Below are positions 35,818 through 47,370 of a DNA stretch of 64,000 nucleotides, in pieces. A program made the translations under genes and the position numbers. Numbering within the stretch: the first letter of the stretch is position 1; each line of letters begins with the position of its first letter. The stretch is from Lysobacterales bacterium (GTDB lineage: Bacteria > Pseudomonadota > Gammaproteobacteria > Xanthomonadales > SZUA-36): positions 7,033 through 71,032 of the forward strand of contig WVWV01000037.1 of NCBI GenBank assembly GCA_011773845.1, given 5' to 3'. The notes under the pieces are model-generated. The model had not been told where the DNA came from and did no database searches. It saw nothing but the letters and a program-made list of their open reading frames with translations.

Positions 35818-36966
35818 ATGAGGAAGACAGTGCTCATACCCCTGCTGGTCTTGTTGGCTGGCTGCGCCACCTATTACGATCCCTCCACCGGGCCTTCCGG
35901 GAGCGTGTATTACGTTTCTGCCGACCCGGGTTATCCGCTCGCCCCGGCGAATTACGCCCACGCCGCACATTATCCCTGGTGGTCGCTGGATCACTTCTAT
36001 TTCAGGTCGGGCTACCACGGCAGCGGTTTTTCGCTGGGGTTGAACTTCGGCAGCCCGTATTACGGGTGGCATGGTTATTTCTACGATCCCTGGTACCGGC
36101 CGTACCGGTACGCCGGGTGGTATCCGCCCTATTACCGGTACCCGTTCTATGGTCATCCTTACTATCGGTACCCGTATTACGGTCATAGCCACCCGCACTA
36201 CCGGTATTTCCGCCCGCACCCGCACGGTCAGCATCGCCGCCCCCACCACCCTCCTTCCGCGGGGCACGGCAATGCCGATCATGAACGCGCGCACGGGCGG
36301 CATCGCCAAGACTACCCCGGCTCATCGGAACCGCCCGCCGCGGGGTACGACCCTGACCTTACCGCAAGGCGTGGTCCGGGTGCAGCTGGCAGCAGCCGCT
36401 TCGTGACGGTTGCGCCATCCGCGACCGGCGCAGACCGGGCGGTGGTGATTCGCCGCCAGTGGACGACCAAGCCGGGGCCCAGCCGGCCCCATGACACTGA
36501 AACACCGGGCGTGTCGGCGGCGGATCATAACGGGCGGGAGAGCGATGGCTCGGTTTACCGCAGCCCGTCCTACCGGGATCCAGGCCGGCAGCATCGGCGC
36601 TCCGACGCCGGGCGCGAGCCGGCGCGCGGCCGCCCCGAGACCGGCTCCGCCGGAGCCATGCGATCGCCACGGCCCGACCCGGTTATCCGTACCATCGACG
36701 TGCCCGGCCGCCCGGTCATGACCATCAGGGCGCCCGCCCGGGGTAAAGGGCCCGCCCCGCAGCGTCCGCAGCCGATCGTGCCCCAGCCCCATGGACGCCA
36801 AGCCCAGGCGGTTCGGACCACTACCGTAGCCCAGCCCCGGGCGAGCACTTTGCGCCCCGGGGCCCAGCGGGACGATGGACACCGACCCGCTTCGGGAGCG
36901 GCCACGCGCGCATCTCGGCCAGGCCGTGCCACGGCTGCCGGTAGCGAGGGACGCCGCCGGCGCTGA
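35818..36966 (+). CDS. Tyr/Pro/His-rich lipoprotein of low complexity
   Basis: 382 residues. MRKTVLIPLLVLLAGC gives a clear lipobox (Cys16). Residues about 40-125 are extraordinarily rich in Tyr, Pro, Gly and His with repeats of the type RYPYYGH and YYRYP; about 125-145 is His/Pro rich; the rest is an Arg/Pro/Gly/Ala-rich tail with no predicted fold. Aromatic-rich N-terminal lipoproteins like this occur in Xanthomonadales-like bacteria; function unknown. The tail composition could partly reflect frame effects in high-GC DNA, but the frame is open from lipobox to stop. Next gene is a TPR membrane protein. Confidence 0.7.
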   Translation: MRKTVLIPLLVLLAGCATYYDPSTGPSGSVYYVSADPGYPLAPANYAHAAHYPWWSLDHFYFRSGYHGSGFSLGLNFGSPYYGWHGYFYDPWYRPYRYAGWYPPYYRYPFYGHPYYRYPYYGHSHPHYRYFRPHPHGQHRRPHHPPSAGHGNADHERAHGRHRQDYPGSSEPPAAGYDPDLTARRGPGAAGSSRFVTVAPSATGADRAVVIRRQWTTKPGPSRPHDTETPGVSAADHNGRESDGSVYRSPSYRDPGRQHRRSDAGREPARGRPETGSAGAMRSPRPDPVIRTIDVPGRPVMTIRAPARGKGPAPQRPQPIVPQPHGRQAQAVRTTTVAQPRASTLRPGAQRDDGHRPASGAATRASRPGRATAAGSEGRRRR

Positions 36967-37078
36967 GGCGCCCTCCCGACTGCCGCCGCTGGGTGGCGGG
37001 CCAAGACTATCGGCACTGTAGAGTCCACGTCGCCTTGCGCTAGAGTGGCGCTATTCCGCGGGTGGAATTTGGGTCGCC

Positions 37079-39427
37079 ATGGACCGCTTCGTACATGAAA
37101 TCAGGCAGCGCCGGGTGCTACCGGCGGTCGGCGTGTACGCGGCGGGGTGCTGGGTCCTGATCGAGATCCTGGATCGCCTGGTCGAGCGCTACCTGCTCTC
37201 TCCCTATCTCACCGACATCGTGTTCTGGGGCTTGTACTCGCTCATTCCAGCGGTGGTCCTGGTTTCATGGACCCACGGCCGGCCCGGCAAGGACCGGGCC
37301 ACCCGCGCCGAAAAGGTGGGGGTTCCCATCAACATCATCGCCTCCCTGGGGCTGGTGGTGACGATTGCCGGGGGCAAGGACCTCGGTGCCGCTGCCACGG
37401 CGGTCACGCTCAGCAATGAACTGGGTGAAGCCGAAACGCATTACATTGCAAGTGAAGCCTACCGCCGGCGCCTGGCGGTATTCTTTTTCGCCCGCGCGGG
37501 TGGCGCGGCGGAAATCGGGTGGCAGCGCTACGCCGTGACGGAGTTGCTGACGCAGGATCTGCAGCAGAGCCCGTTCATCCTGGCCACCTCGCCCTGGGTC
37601 AACTTCAGGGACGGCTTCTACGTGCGCATGCAGCAGGCCGGTTACGACGATGGCCTGGACCTTCCCCGGTCGCTGATGCGCGAAATTGCCGATGACGCCA
37701 ATCGCCAGTTCTTCATCGAGGGTGACGTCGGGCGGGACGACGGCGAATACGTCATCGAGGCCCGCATCTGGGACACGGCGACGCTGGATCGGACGGCGCA
37801 GATCATCGAGCGTGGCTGGGATTTGTATGCCGTCGTCGACCGGCTCTCGCAGGGCGTGCGCGAGGCACTGGACATCCCGGAGGGGAGTGGGCGAATTCTT
37901 TCGGACCTGCCCCTGGGCGAGACCTACGGCGAATCCGAAGTCGCGCTGCGGCAGTTCATCGATGCCAAGAACGCCCGGCTGCTGGATAACGACCTGGCTG
38001 AGTCCAATGTGCGCCTGGACCGGGCCCTGGCCGCCGACCCGGATTTCGTCCTGGCCTGGCTGTTCAAGAGCGTCAATCAGCTGGATGCCGGCAACCTGCC
38101 GGCCGCGCGTGAATCCATCGAGGCGGCCAGCACGCTCGATTACCGCCTGCCGCCATCGGATCGGGCTCGGCTCAAGGAGATCAGCTATCGCCTGGCAGGG
38201 GAAAACGACAAGTTGCTGGAGTTTCTGCGGCTCCAGGTGCGCTTGCGCGACGATGCCGGCGTGCGCGTGCGACTGGCGAATTACTTGATGTCCTTCGGCC
38301 AACTGGAGGAGGCCAAGCGGGAATTTCTCGCGACCCTCGAGCGCGATCCGCTCAACCTGGGCATCTACCTCGAGCTGGCCGGGCTCGAACGCGCGATCGG
38401 AGACCTGGAGGCCGCGATCGGGTGGGCAAAGCGCTACCGGGAGGAGAAACCCGGCAACCTGGGGGCCGAACTGGCGCTCGGCGACCTGCTACGCGACAGC
38501 GGGGACCTGCAGGCGGCGGAGGACCATTACCGGCAGGCGTCCATCCTCGAGGGCGGCGAGGTCGCGCCGGTGCTGCAGCTGGCCAACGTCGCCGCACGCC
38601 GGGGTGACTTCAACCGGGCACGCAGCCTGCTGGCGGAGGCGGAGACACAGGCGACGACCCCCCAGGCCAGCAGCCTCGTTCGCGGCGCGGCGGCCGAATT
38701 CGAAATGCGCATGGGGCGCCTGCATGCGGCCATTGAGCAGTTGCAGCGCCAGCGGAAAGCGCTGATCCAGTTCCAGCGGCCGATCGAGATGGCGATTGCC
38801 GCCTACGTGCCCATGATCGAGTTGTACCTTGCCCTCGGAGACACGGAGCAGGCGACCCGGGAGCTGGCGCGGGCGCGGCAGAGCCTGGCGCCGCCCATGG
38901 ACCAATTCCTGGCCTTCAGCGAGGCCGGGATCCTGCTGACGCAGGGTGATGTCGCGGCGGCCGAGGCTGCCATCGGACGGGGAGCGGAAATCATCGAGAC
39001 GTTCAAGCTGCAGGACCTGCTCTATCTGAGCGACATGCTCACCGGGTTCGCCCGGCGTTCGCGCGGTGACGACCCCGGCGCGGCCCGGCACCTTGCGGCG
39101 GCAATCGAGCGACTGAATCGCTCCTCGCAGTCGGTGGTTAACGCGCGATCGGCATTGCCCAGGCTCTATGCGGAGCTGGCGTTTTCGCTGGTCGCCGGCG
39201 GTGATCTGGAGCGGGCCGAGGACGTCCTCGACCAGGGCTTTCGGCTGGACCCTTCCGAACCCACGCTGTGGGTGAGCAAAGCGCGATTTCAGGCCGCCTC
39301 GGGCCTGCCACGACTGGCCCTTGCCTCGGTCAATTATGCGCTCGCGATCTGGCGTGAGGCGGATGCTCAATATACCGAGTTCGCGCGTGCCCGGGCGCTG
39401 GCCGACGAACTCCAGGCAGGATCCTGA
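37079..39427 (+). CDS. membrane-anchored TPR protein with degenerate TolB-like region
   Basis: 782 residues. N-terminal [20 protein letters not shown] and two or three hydrophobic helices (about 14-36, 45-64, 82-98) parallel the protein at 5249-7435. A diverged FlgO/TolB-like segment (about 128-250; [31 protein letters not shown]) follows, then tetratricopeptide repeats to the end (such as [13 protein letters not shown] and [18 protein letters not shown]). No catalytic domain. Likely periplasmic repeat domain anchored in the inner membrane; function unknown. ATG at 37079. Confidence 0.8.
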   Translation: MDRFVHEIRQRRVLPAVGVYAAGCWVLIEILDRLVERYLLSPYLTDIVFWGLYSLIPAVVLVSWTHGRPGKDRATRAEKVGVPINIIASLGLVVTIAGGKDLGAAATAVTLSNELGEAETHYIASEAYRRRLAVFFFARAGGAAEIGWQRYAVTELLTQDLQQSPFILATSPWVNFRDGFYVRMQQAGYDDGLDLPRSLMREIADDANRQFFIEGDVGRDDGEYVIEARIWDTATLDRTAQIIERGWDLYAVVDRLSQGVREALDIPEGSGRILSDLPLGETYGESEVALRQFIDAKNARLLDNDLAESNVRLDRALAADPDFVLAWLFKSVNQLDAGNLPAARESIEAASTLDYRLPPSDRARLKEISYRLAGENDKLLEFLRLQVRLRDDAGVRVRLANYLMSFGQLEEAKREFLATLERDPLNLGIYLELAGLERAIGDLEAAIGWAKRYREEKPGNLGAELALGDLLRDSGDLQAAEDHYRQASILEGGEVAPVLQLANVAARRGDFNRARSLLAEAETQATTPQASSLVRGAAAEFEMRMGRLHAAIEQLQRQRKALIQFQRPIEMAIAAYVPMIELYLALGDTEQATRELARARQSLAPPMDQFLAFSEAGILLTQGDVAAAEAAIGRGAEIIETFKLQDLLYLSDMLTGFARRSRGDDPGAARHLAAAIERLNRSSQSVVNARSALPRLYAELAFSLVAGGDLERAEDVLDQGFRLDPSEPTLWVSKARFQAASGLPRLALASVNYALAIWREADAQYTEFARARALADELQAGS

Positions 39428-39429
39428 CT

Positions 39430-39459
39430 GTTACATTTCTTTATGTATTTCAGTACAAT
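39430..39459 (+). promoter_or_regulatory. sigma70-like promoter for mnmG
   Basis: GTTACA (39430-39435), an 18-base spacer and TACAAT (39454-39459) followed by the GC discriminator GCGC, in a locally AT-rich gap before the ATG at 39492. Confidence 0.6.
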
Positions 39460-39491
39460 GCGCACCCCCAACCTGCGCAAAGCGGAGCTTC

Positions 39492-41378
<1,887 letters not shown>

Positions 41379-41449
41379 AGCGGTCCGGCCTCACGAATAA
41401 AAAACGTTTGGTTTACAGATTTTTAACCCGCAATCGTTATGCTGTCGTT

Positions 41450-41560
41450 GCAAGTTGACTGTGCCTGGTGCATCGCACCTCTGTACAGGCAGTCCCCACA
41501 CTTCTATTGCCTATGGCGATGCACCTTTTCCAACCCCGGCCACCGGCCGGGGTTTTTTTT
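41450..41560 (+). ncRNA. candidate structured small RNA with two alternative folds
   Basis: No protein-coding frame fills this 228-base gap. Fold A pairs TGCCT (41462-41466) with AGGCA (41487-41491), enclosing GGTGC/GCACC (41467-41471, 41475-41479). Fold B pairs GGTGCATCGC (41467-41476) with GCGATGCACC (41516-41525), a perfect 10-bp stem, and AGGCA (41487-41491) with a second TGCCT (41508-41512). The folds exclude each other. A strong terminator ends the unit. A TTTACA (41412-41417) and TATGCT (41438-41443) upstream are promoter-like but spaced 20 bases. The 5' end is estimated. It could instead be the mnmG 3' UTR. Confidence 0.5.
41534..41560 (+). terminator. rho-independent terminator after the candidate RNA / mnmG
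   Basis: Perfect 8-bp all-GC stem CCCCGGCC/GGCCGGGG (41534-41541 with 41545-41552), 3-base loop, eight T. Confidence 0.92.
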
Positions 41561-41606
41561 ACTGCCGCCCGGTGAACTGGCGAGGCGGGCGTGACGGGTC
41601 GGGACG

Positions 41607-42902
41607 CTAGCCGGCCTTGACCGACTGTCCCTCGAACTCTCTGCCGGCTTCCAGGTCGCGGAACACTTCCAGGTCCAGCTCGCCTTCGCTGCGGGCCACG
41701 ATGGTCGTGACCGTGGAGTCCCCCGTCACGTTCACCACCGTGCGCGTCATGTCGAGCAGGCGGTCGACCCCCAGAATCAGGGCGATGCCTTCCTCGGGCA
41801 GGCCAACCTGCGCCAGCACACCGGCCAGCAGCACCAGGCCGACGCTGGGTACACCGGCGGTCCCGATCGAGGCCATGATGACCATCAGCACCACCATGAG
41901 GTACTGCGCCACGCTCAGTTCGATGCCATAGAACTGGGCGATGAAACCGGTGGCGACGCCCTGCATGATCGCGGTGCCGTCCATGTTGATCGTCGCACCC
42001 AGGGGGATGGTGAAGGACGCCACCTTGTTGCTGACGCCGACCCGTTGCTCCACCGACTCCAAAGTGACGGGGAGGGTGGCGTTGCTGGAGGCCGTCGAAA
42101 AGGCGAACAGCATGGCGGCGCGCATCTTGAACAGAAACATCCAGGGGCTGATTCGGCACAGCAGGGCCAACAGCGTGGGATACACCACGAGGGCATGTAT
42201 GAACAGCACGCCGAAGACCAGCACCACGTACCGACCGACTGCGAGGAAGTCGCTGGCGTTGCTGGTGGCGGCGAGGATGGCGATCAGGGCGAACACGCCA
42301 TACGGTGCGAACCGCATGACCAGCGTGACCAGTTTCATGATGACCCCGTTCATGTCATGGAACCACGCCGCCACGCGCTTGCCGGTCGCGCCGCTCAGGG
42401 TGATGGAGATGCCAAGCAGCAGCGAAAAGAAGATGATCGGCAGCATGCGGGCATCCGCCATGGCGGCCACCGGGTTGCTGGGGATCATGTCGATGATCAC
42501 CTGAGTCAGCGGCGTGACCTCGGCGATTTCCTGCTGGACCGCCGCCACGGGGGTCGCACCCACGCCCGGCTGAAAGAGGATGGCCGCGGTCAGCGCCAGG
42601 GTGACGGCGATACCGGTGGTGACGAGGTAGAGCCCAACGGTCTTGCCGCCGACGCGACCCAGCATCTTGGGGTCCGACAGGGAACTGGAGCCGCACACCA
42701 GCGACACGAAAACCAGCGGCACCACCAGCATCTTGAGCAGGCTGATGAAGACCTGGCCCACGACTTTGAACACCCCGTCGATCAGCCAGACCTGGGACCA
42801 TTCCGGGTTGCCCGCCAGGCTCAGCAGCCAGCCGCAGATGCCACCGGTCACCATGGCGATCAGGATGCGCGAGCTGAGACTGAGTTTGTTGCCGGATGCC
42901 AT
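41607..42902 (-). CDS. dicarboxylate/amino acid:cation symporter (DAACS family)
   Basis: 431-residue inner-membrane transporter of the GltP/DctA family. The hallmark hairpin and TM7 motifs are present: [12 protein letters not shown] (serine-rich HP1) and [14 protein letters not shown] (NMDGT), with [12 protein letters not shown] as HP2. Eight helices plus two hairpins expected. Substrate (glutamate, aspartate, C4-dicarboxylates, or neutral amino acids) cannot be decided. Divergent from glnS. Confidence 0.92.
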   Translation of the reverse strand: MASGNKLSLSSRILIAMVTGGICGWLLSLAGNPEWSQVWLIDGVFKVVGQVFISLLKMLVVPLVFVSLVCGSSSLSDPKMLGRVGGKTVGLYLVTTGIAVTLALTAAILFQPGVGATPVAAVQQEIAEVTPLTQVIIDMIPSNPVAAMADARMLPIIFFSLLLGISITLSGATGKRVAAWFHDMNGVIMKLVTLVMRFAPYGVFALIAILAATSNASDFLAVGRYVVLVFGVLFIHALVVYPTLLALLCRISPWMFLFKMRAAMLFAFSTASSNATLPVTLESVEQRVGVSNKVASFTIPLGATINMDGTAIMQGVATGFIAQFYGIELSVAQYLMVVLMVIMASIGTAGVPSVGLVLLAGVLAQVGLPEEGIALILGVDRLLDMTRTVVNVTGDSTVTTIVARSEGELDLEVFRDLEAGREFEGQSVKAG

Positions 42903-42958
42903 GGGTTTGCTCCCTGTCGTGGTGGCTGTCGCTGCCGCCCGCGCGTGGTGGGCGGGCG

Positions 42959-42975
42959 GTACAATGCGCTAGAAT
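42959..42975 (+). promoter_or_regulatory. tandem -10-like elements before glnS
   Basis: TACAAT (42960-42965) and TAGAAT (42970-42975), 53-68 bases before the GTG start. No good -35 is visible for either. The 11-mer GTACAATGCGC is identical to the mnmG -10/discriminator. Confidence 0.35.
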
Positions 42976-43027
42976 TTACTGCTTTCGAGCGCGGAAAGCC
43001 AAGTTTGAACCCGAGCGAGTGACTGCC

Positions 43028-44710
43028 GTGAGCAACGAGTCGACGGCCCAGACTACCAATTTCATCCGTAACATCGTCATCCGCGATCTCGAGAGCGGCA
43101 AGCACGCGACGGTCGTCACGCGTTTCCCGCCGGAGCCGAACGGACACCTGCACATCGGCCATGCCAAGTCCATCTGTCTGAACTTTGGTCTGGCGCAGGA
43201 ATTTGGTGGCACCACGAATCTGCGGTTTGACGACACCAACCCGCTCAAGGAAAGCGAGGACTATGCGCAGGCGATCATGGCGGATGTTCGCTGGCTGGGC
43301 TTCGAGTGGAATGAGCTGCGGCACGCCTCCGACTATTTTCAGCAGTTGTACGACTTCGCCGTGCACCTGGTCAGAACCGGCACGGCCTATGTCGACAGCC
43401 AGACCGCCGAGGAAATCCGCGCCGCGCGGGGCACCCTGACCGAGCCGGGGCGGGAGAGCCCGTACCGCGACCGGCCGGTAGAGGAAAACCTCGACCTGTT
43501 CCAGCGCATGAAAGCGGGCGAGTTTGGGGACGGCGAGCATGTCCTGCGGGCCCGGATCGACATGGCCGCCTCCAACATGAACATGCGCGACCCGGTCATT
43601 TACCGGATCCGCAACGTCCCCCACCACCGGACCGGGGACGCCTGGCACATCTATCCGATGTACGACTGGGCGCACGGCATTTCGGATGCCCTCGAGGGCA
43701 TTACCCACTCGCTGTGCACACTGGAATTCGAGGACCACCGTCCACTCTACGACTGGTTTCTCGAACAAATCCCGGCGCCCTGCCACCCGCAACAGATCGA
43801 ATTCGCCCGCGGCAACCTGAACTACACCGTGATGAGCAAGCGGCGCCTGCTGCAGCTGGTCGAGGAGGGGCACGTGGACGGCTGGGACGATCCGCGCATG
43901 CCCACGCTCGCCGGATTGCGGCGCCGGGGGTATACGCCCGAGGCCATCCGCGCGTTCTGGGCCGAGATGGGCATCTCCAAGAGCGACAGCATCATCGATA
44001 TGGGCGTACTCGAGAACGCCATCCGCAACGACCTCAACGAGCGCGCCCCGCGCACCATGGCGGTGCTGGATCCGCTGAAGGTCGTGCTCGACAATTTTCC
44101 GGCCGGCGAGACCGAGTGGGTGGAAGCCGCGGTGCACCCGCAGCGGCCGGAACTGGGCGTGCGGAAGGTGCCGTTGACGCGCGAGCTGTGGATCGAACGG
44201 TCGGACTTCATGGAAGATCCGCCCCGCAAGTTTTTCAGGTTGCGGCCCGGGGGCGAGGTGCGCCTGCGCAACGCCTTCATCATCCGTTGTGAAGGGGTGG
44301 TCCGGGGCGCCGACGGAGAGATTGCGGAGTTGCGCTGCGTTTTCGATCCGGACACGCGCAGCGGCCAGCCGGGCGCGGCACGCAGGGTCAAGGGCACCAT
44401 CCACTGGGTATCCGCGATGCACGGCGTATCCGCCGAGGTGCGCCTTTACGATCGCCTGTTCCGGGTGCCCAACCCGCTGGCGGAGAAAGACCGCGATTTC
44501 CTGGAATTCATCAACCCCGATTCGCTCGGGGTGGTTTCGACGGCGGTGGTGGAGCCCGGGGTTGCCGAGGGCGCGCCGGGCGAGTGCTACCAGTTCGAAC
44601 GCATCGGGTATTTCGTCCACGACGTCCTGGACAGCAAGCCGGGCAAGCCGGTCCTGAACCGTACCGTGACCCTGCGGGATTCCTGGGCGCGCCTCGAACC
44701 CAAACCCTGA
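43028..44710 (+). CDS. glnS: glutaminyl-tRNA synthetase
   Basis: 560-residue class I synthetase charging tRNA-Gln. [16 protein letters not shown] contains the HIGH motif and VMSKRRLLQ the KMSKS equivalent; the C-terminal beta-barrel anticodon domains complete the length. Starts at GTG 43028 ([15 protein letters not shown]), with GAGCGAG eight bases before; GTG 43019 is an alternative. The presence of GlnRS is typical of Gammaproteobacteria. Confidence 0.97.
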   Translation: MSNESTAQTTNFIRNIVIRDLESGKHATVVTRFPPEPNGHLHIGHAKSICLNFGLAQEFGGTTNLRFDDTNPLKESEDYAQAIMADVRWLGFEWNELRHASDYFQQLYDFAVHLVRTGTAYVDSQTAEEIRAARGTLTEPGRESPYRDRPVEENLDLFQRMKAGEFGDGEHVLRARIDMAASNMNMRDPVIYRIRNVPHHRTGDAWHIYPMYDWAHGISDALEGITHSLCTLEFEDHRPLYDWFLEQIPAPCHPQQIEFARGNLNYTVMSKRRLLQLVEEGHVDGWDDPRMPTLAGLRRRGYTPEAIRAFWAEMGISKSDSIIDMGVLENAIRNDLNERAPRTMAVLDPLKVVLDNFPAGETEWVEAAVHPQRPELGVRKVPLTRELWIERSDFMEDPPRKFFRLRPGGEVRLRNAFIIRCEGVVRGADGEIAELRCVFDPDTRSGQPGAARRVKGTIHWVSAMHGVSAEVRLYDRLFRVPNPLAEKDRDFLEFINPDSLGVVSTAVVEPGVAEGAPGECYQFERIGYFVHDVLDSKPGKPVLNRTVTLRDSWARLEPKP

Positions 44711-44791
44711 ACATGACTTGAGGCACGTGGAGCCGCGCGCCGGTTTTGATATCCTCGGCGGCGTGGGTTCAAGCCTCCGAGGAGGGCGGTC

Positions 44792-45373
44792 ATGGGATGG
44801 TTTCTGCTGGCACTATTGGTCGCGGCGGTGGCGTTTGCCATCTCCATTTACAACCGCCTGGTGGCCGGGCGCAACCGGTTCAAAAACGCATTCGCCCAGA
44901 TCGACGTGCAGTTGACTCGGCGCCATGATCTGATCCCCAACCTCGTCGAGACCGCCAAGGGCTACATGGCGCATGAGCGTGCCACCCTGGAGGCGGTGAT
45001 CAACGCGCGCAGCGCGGCCGTCTCAGGCCTCAGGCAGGCCGCTCGCGACCCGTCGGATCCGGCGGCCATGAAGGCATTGTCCGAGGCCGAACAGGGCCTG
45101 TCGGGCGCGTTGGGCCGCTTGTTCGCGCTGGCGGAGGCCTACCCGGACCTCAAGGCCAACGAGAACATGATGCAGCTGTCCGAGGAGCTGACCACCACCG
45201 AGAACAAGGTGGCGTTCGCGCGGCAGGCCTACAACGACTCGGTGATGGATTACAACACGCTGCGTGAATCGTTTCCCAATAACCTGTTCGCCGGGTGGTT
45301 CAACTTCGGGGCCGCGGAACTGCTGGACATCGAGGACGAGACCAAGCGGGAAGTCCCGCAGGTTTCATTCTGA
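44792..45373 (+). CDS. lemA: LemA family protein
   Basis: 193 residues: N-terminal transmembrane helix (about 2-22), then the helical LemA domain with YNRLVAGRNRFKNAFAQIDVQL, RRHDLIPNLVETAKGY and YNDSVMDYNTLRESFPNN. LemA proteins are membrane-anchored helical bundles of unclear role, often encoded beside HtpX-like M48 proteases, as here (65 bases before). The pairing suggests a joint membrane quality-control role. Confidence 0.93.
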   Translation: MGWFLLALLVAAVAFAISIYNRLVAGRNRFKNAFAQIDVQLTRRHDLIPNLVETAKGYMAHERATLEAVINARSAAVSGLRQAARDPSDPAAMKALSEAEQGLSGALGRLFALAEAYPDLKANENMMQLSEELTTTENKVAFARQAYNDSVMDYNTLRESFPNNLFAGWFNFGAAELLDIEDETKREVPQVSF

Positions 45374-45438
45374 CCGGTCGTTGAGCAAGCTCAGTCCGGA
45401 CAGCGCGGGCCGACCCAGGGGCGGCCCGCCGTGATCCC

Positions 45439-47370
45439 ATGAATTTCTTCGAGCACCAGGACCGGGCCCGGCGCCAGGCCCGCAGGCTGCTGGTGATGTT
45501 CCTGCTCGCCGTGCTGGCGGTGGTCGTCGCGGTCGACCTCGCCTTGCTGCTGGTGGTGGGGTTCAGCGATGCAGAGGCCGGTGCATCCCCGCTGAGTGTG
45601 CGCGCAATCGCCGCCAATCGCGATCTCCTGGTGGGCGGAGCGGTGGTGACGGCGGCGATCGTGGTGATCGCCAGCCTGATCCGCATAGGTGCGCTGCGCA
45701 GCGGCGGCGGACGCGTGGCGCGCGACCTGGGGGGGACGCCGGTCGAGGCGGACACCCGCGATCCGTTGCGGCGGCGGCTGCACAACGTGGTGGAGGAGAT
45801 GGCACTGGCATCCGGCGTGCCGGTGCCGGAGGTCTACGTGCTGGAACGCGAACCCGGCATCAACGCATTCGCGGCGGGTTATTCGCCGGCGGACGCCGCC
45901 ATTGCGGTCACCCGTGGCGCGCTGGAGCAACTCTCGCGCAGCGAGTTGCAGGGCGTGATCGCGCATGAGTTCAGCCACGTGCTGAATGGTGACATGCGGC
46001 TCAATATCCGCTTGATGGGTGCCGTGTACGGAATCCTCGTGCTGTCCCTGATCGGTCGCCGGGTCCTGCGCCACGCCCGCTTCGCGGGCCGTTCCCGCGA
46101 CCGCGGCGCGGCAGCCATCCTGCTGATGGCGGTGGCCGTCACGGTCATCGGGTACGTGGGCCTGTTTTTCGGTCGCTGGATCAAGTCCGCGGTATCACGC
46201 CAGCGGGAATTTCTGGCCGACGCTTCCGCGGTGCAATTCACACGCGACCCGGAGACCATCGGCGGCGCGCTGAAGAAGATCGCCGTGCACACGCACGCCT
46301 CCTTCCTGGTCGCCGAGGCCGAGGAGGTGGGCCACATGCTGTTCGGGGCTGGCCAGCCAGCCCGGCTACTGGCCACCCACCCGCCGCTGCTGGAGCGCAT
46401 CCGTCGCGTCGATCCCGCTTTTCGCGAGGAGGACCTTGCGGAAGTCGTGGACCGGATGCAGCGGACCGACCGCCGCGCGGCGGAACGGGAAGCCCGGGCG
46501 GAACAGCCAGCGGCAGCCGCAGCCGGCGCGGTGTTCGACGTCGCGGGTGTGGTGGACGAGATTGGCGGGCCGGGCGCCGAGCGCCTGGTGCTGGCCGCGG
46601 CCCTCGCGGCCTCGTTGCCGGCACCGGTGCGGTCCGCTGCGCAGTCCCGCGAATGGGCGCCGGCCGCGCTCCTGTATACGCTTGCCAGCGATGATGCGGG
46701 GATCCGTGAACGCCAGTTACTGACCGTCGCCGAGATCATGGGGCCGGACCTCGAGCACCGGGTCCGCGGCCTGCTGGGCGCAGCGCCACGGCTGGCCGCA
46801 GAGCAGCGCTTGCCGTTGATGGAAATCGCACTGCCAGCCCTAAAACCGTTTCCACCGGGGCTGCTGCGCGACCTGCTGCGGACGATTGATGTCATGGTGC
46901 GGATCGATGGAGAAGTCGACGTGTTCGAGTACCTGCTCGCCCGGCAGGTGGCGCGCTACCTGTGGGAGGCGGCCAACCCGCACCGGACCCGGATGGCGGG
47001 CAGGCGCGAGTTATCGGACCTCGATGCGGAGATGCGGACCGTGCTTGCCATCGTGGCCATGCACGGCCATCGCGACCGGGCGGCGGCACAGGCTGCTTAC
47101 GAGGCGGGCCAGGCGGTTGCACTGCCCGGTGATGCCACGGCACTGCCGGAGATTGCTGACTGGGTCGCGGCGCTCGACGAGGCCCTGGATCGGCTGGATG
47201 CCCTCAAGCCCGCCGCCAAGGAAAAGCTGGTTCAGGGTCTGGTGCGCACCGTGTCCGCCGACCGGCGCCTGGCGGCCGCGGAGCTGGAACTGATGCGCGC
47301 CGTGTGCGCCGGCATACATGTGCCAGTGCCCCCCGTTGCCGGGATTTCTCAATCCAATTCTGCCGCTTGA
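45439..47370 (+). CDS. HtpX-like M48 membrane metalloprotease with long C-terminal extension
   Basis: 643 residues, more than twice HtpX (about 290). Two N-terminal helices (about 17-40, 56-76), the zinc site HEFSH (176-180) with Glu257 in [10 protein letters not shown], and two further helices between them give an M48 domain to about residue 325. The extension (about 360-640) is helical; its end has [22 protein letters not shown] and [22 protein letters not shown], resembling the acidic metal-binding helices of TerB-like domains. Likely an inner-membrane protease for damaged membrane proteins. Cotranscribed with lemA. The 3' end overlaps the convergent GMC gene by 22 bases. Confidence 0.88.
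   Translation: MNFFEHQDRARRQARRLLVMFLLAVLAVVVAVDLALLLVVGFSDAEAGASPLSVRAIAANRDLLVGGAVVTAAIVVIASLIRIGALRSGGGRVARDLGGTPVEADTRDPLRRRLHNVVEEMALASGVPVPEVYVLEREPGINAFAAGYSPADAAIAVTRGALEQLSRSELQGVIAHEFSHVLNGDMRLNIRLMGAVYGILVLSLIGRRVLRHARFAGRSRDRGAAAILLMAVAVTVIGYVGLFFGRWIKSAVSRQREFLADASAVQFTRDPETIGGALKKIAVHTHASFLVAEAEEVGHMLFGAGQPARLLATHPPLLERIRRVDPAFREEDLAEVVDRMQRTDRRAAEREARAEQPAAAAAGAVFDVAGVVDEIGGPGAERLVLAAALAASLPAPVRSAAQSREWAPAALLYTLASDDAGIRERQLLTVAEIMGPDLEHRVRGLLGAAPRLAAEQRLPLMEIALPALKPFPPGLLRDLLRTIDVMVRIDGEVDVFEYLLARQVARYLWEAANPHRTRMAGRRELSDLDAEMRTVLAIVAMHGHRDRAAAQAAYEAGQAVALPGDATALPEIADWVAALDEALDRLDALKPAAKEKLVQGLVRTVSADRRLAAAELELMRAVCAGIHVPVPPVAGISQSNSAA

Noticed and set aside
41450-41560. Reading the mnmG downstream element as a Csr/Rsm-type sponge RNA or 6S RNA
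   Set aside because: There is no GGA motif for CsrA and no long central bubble of 6S type; it stays an unassigned structured RNA.
42860-44620. A 586-codon minus-strand frame opposite glnS
   Set aside because: Antisense to an unambiguous GlnRS with HIGH and KMSKS motifs.
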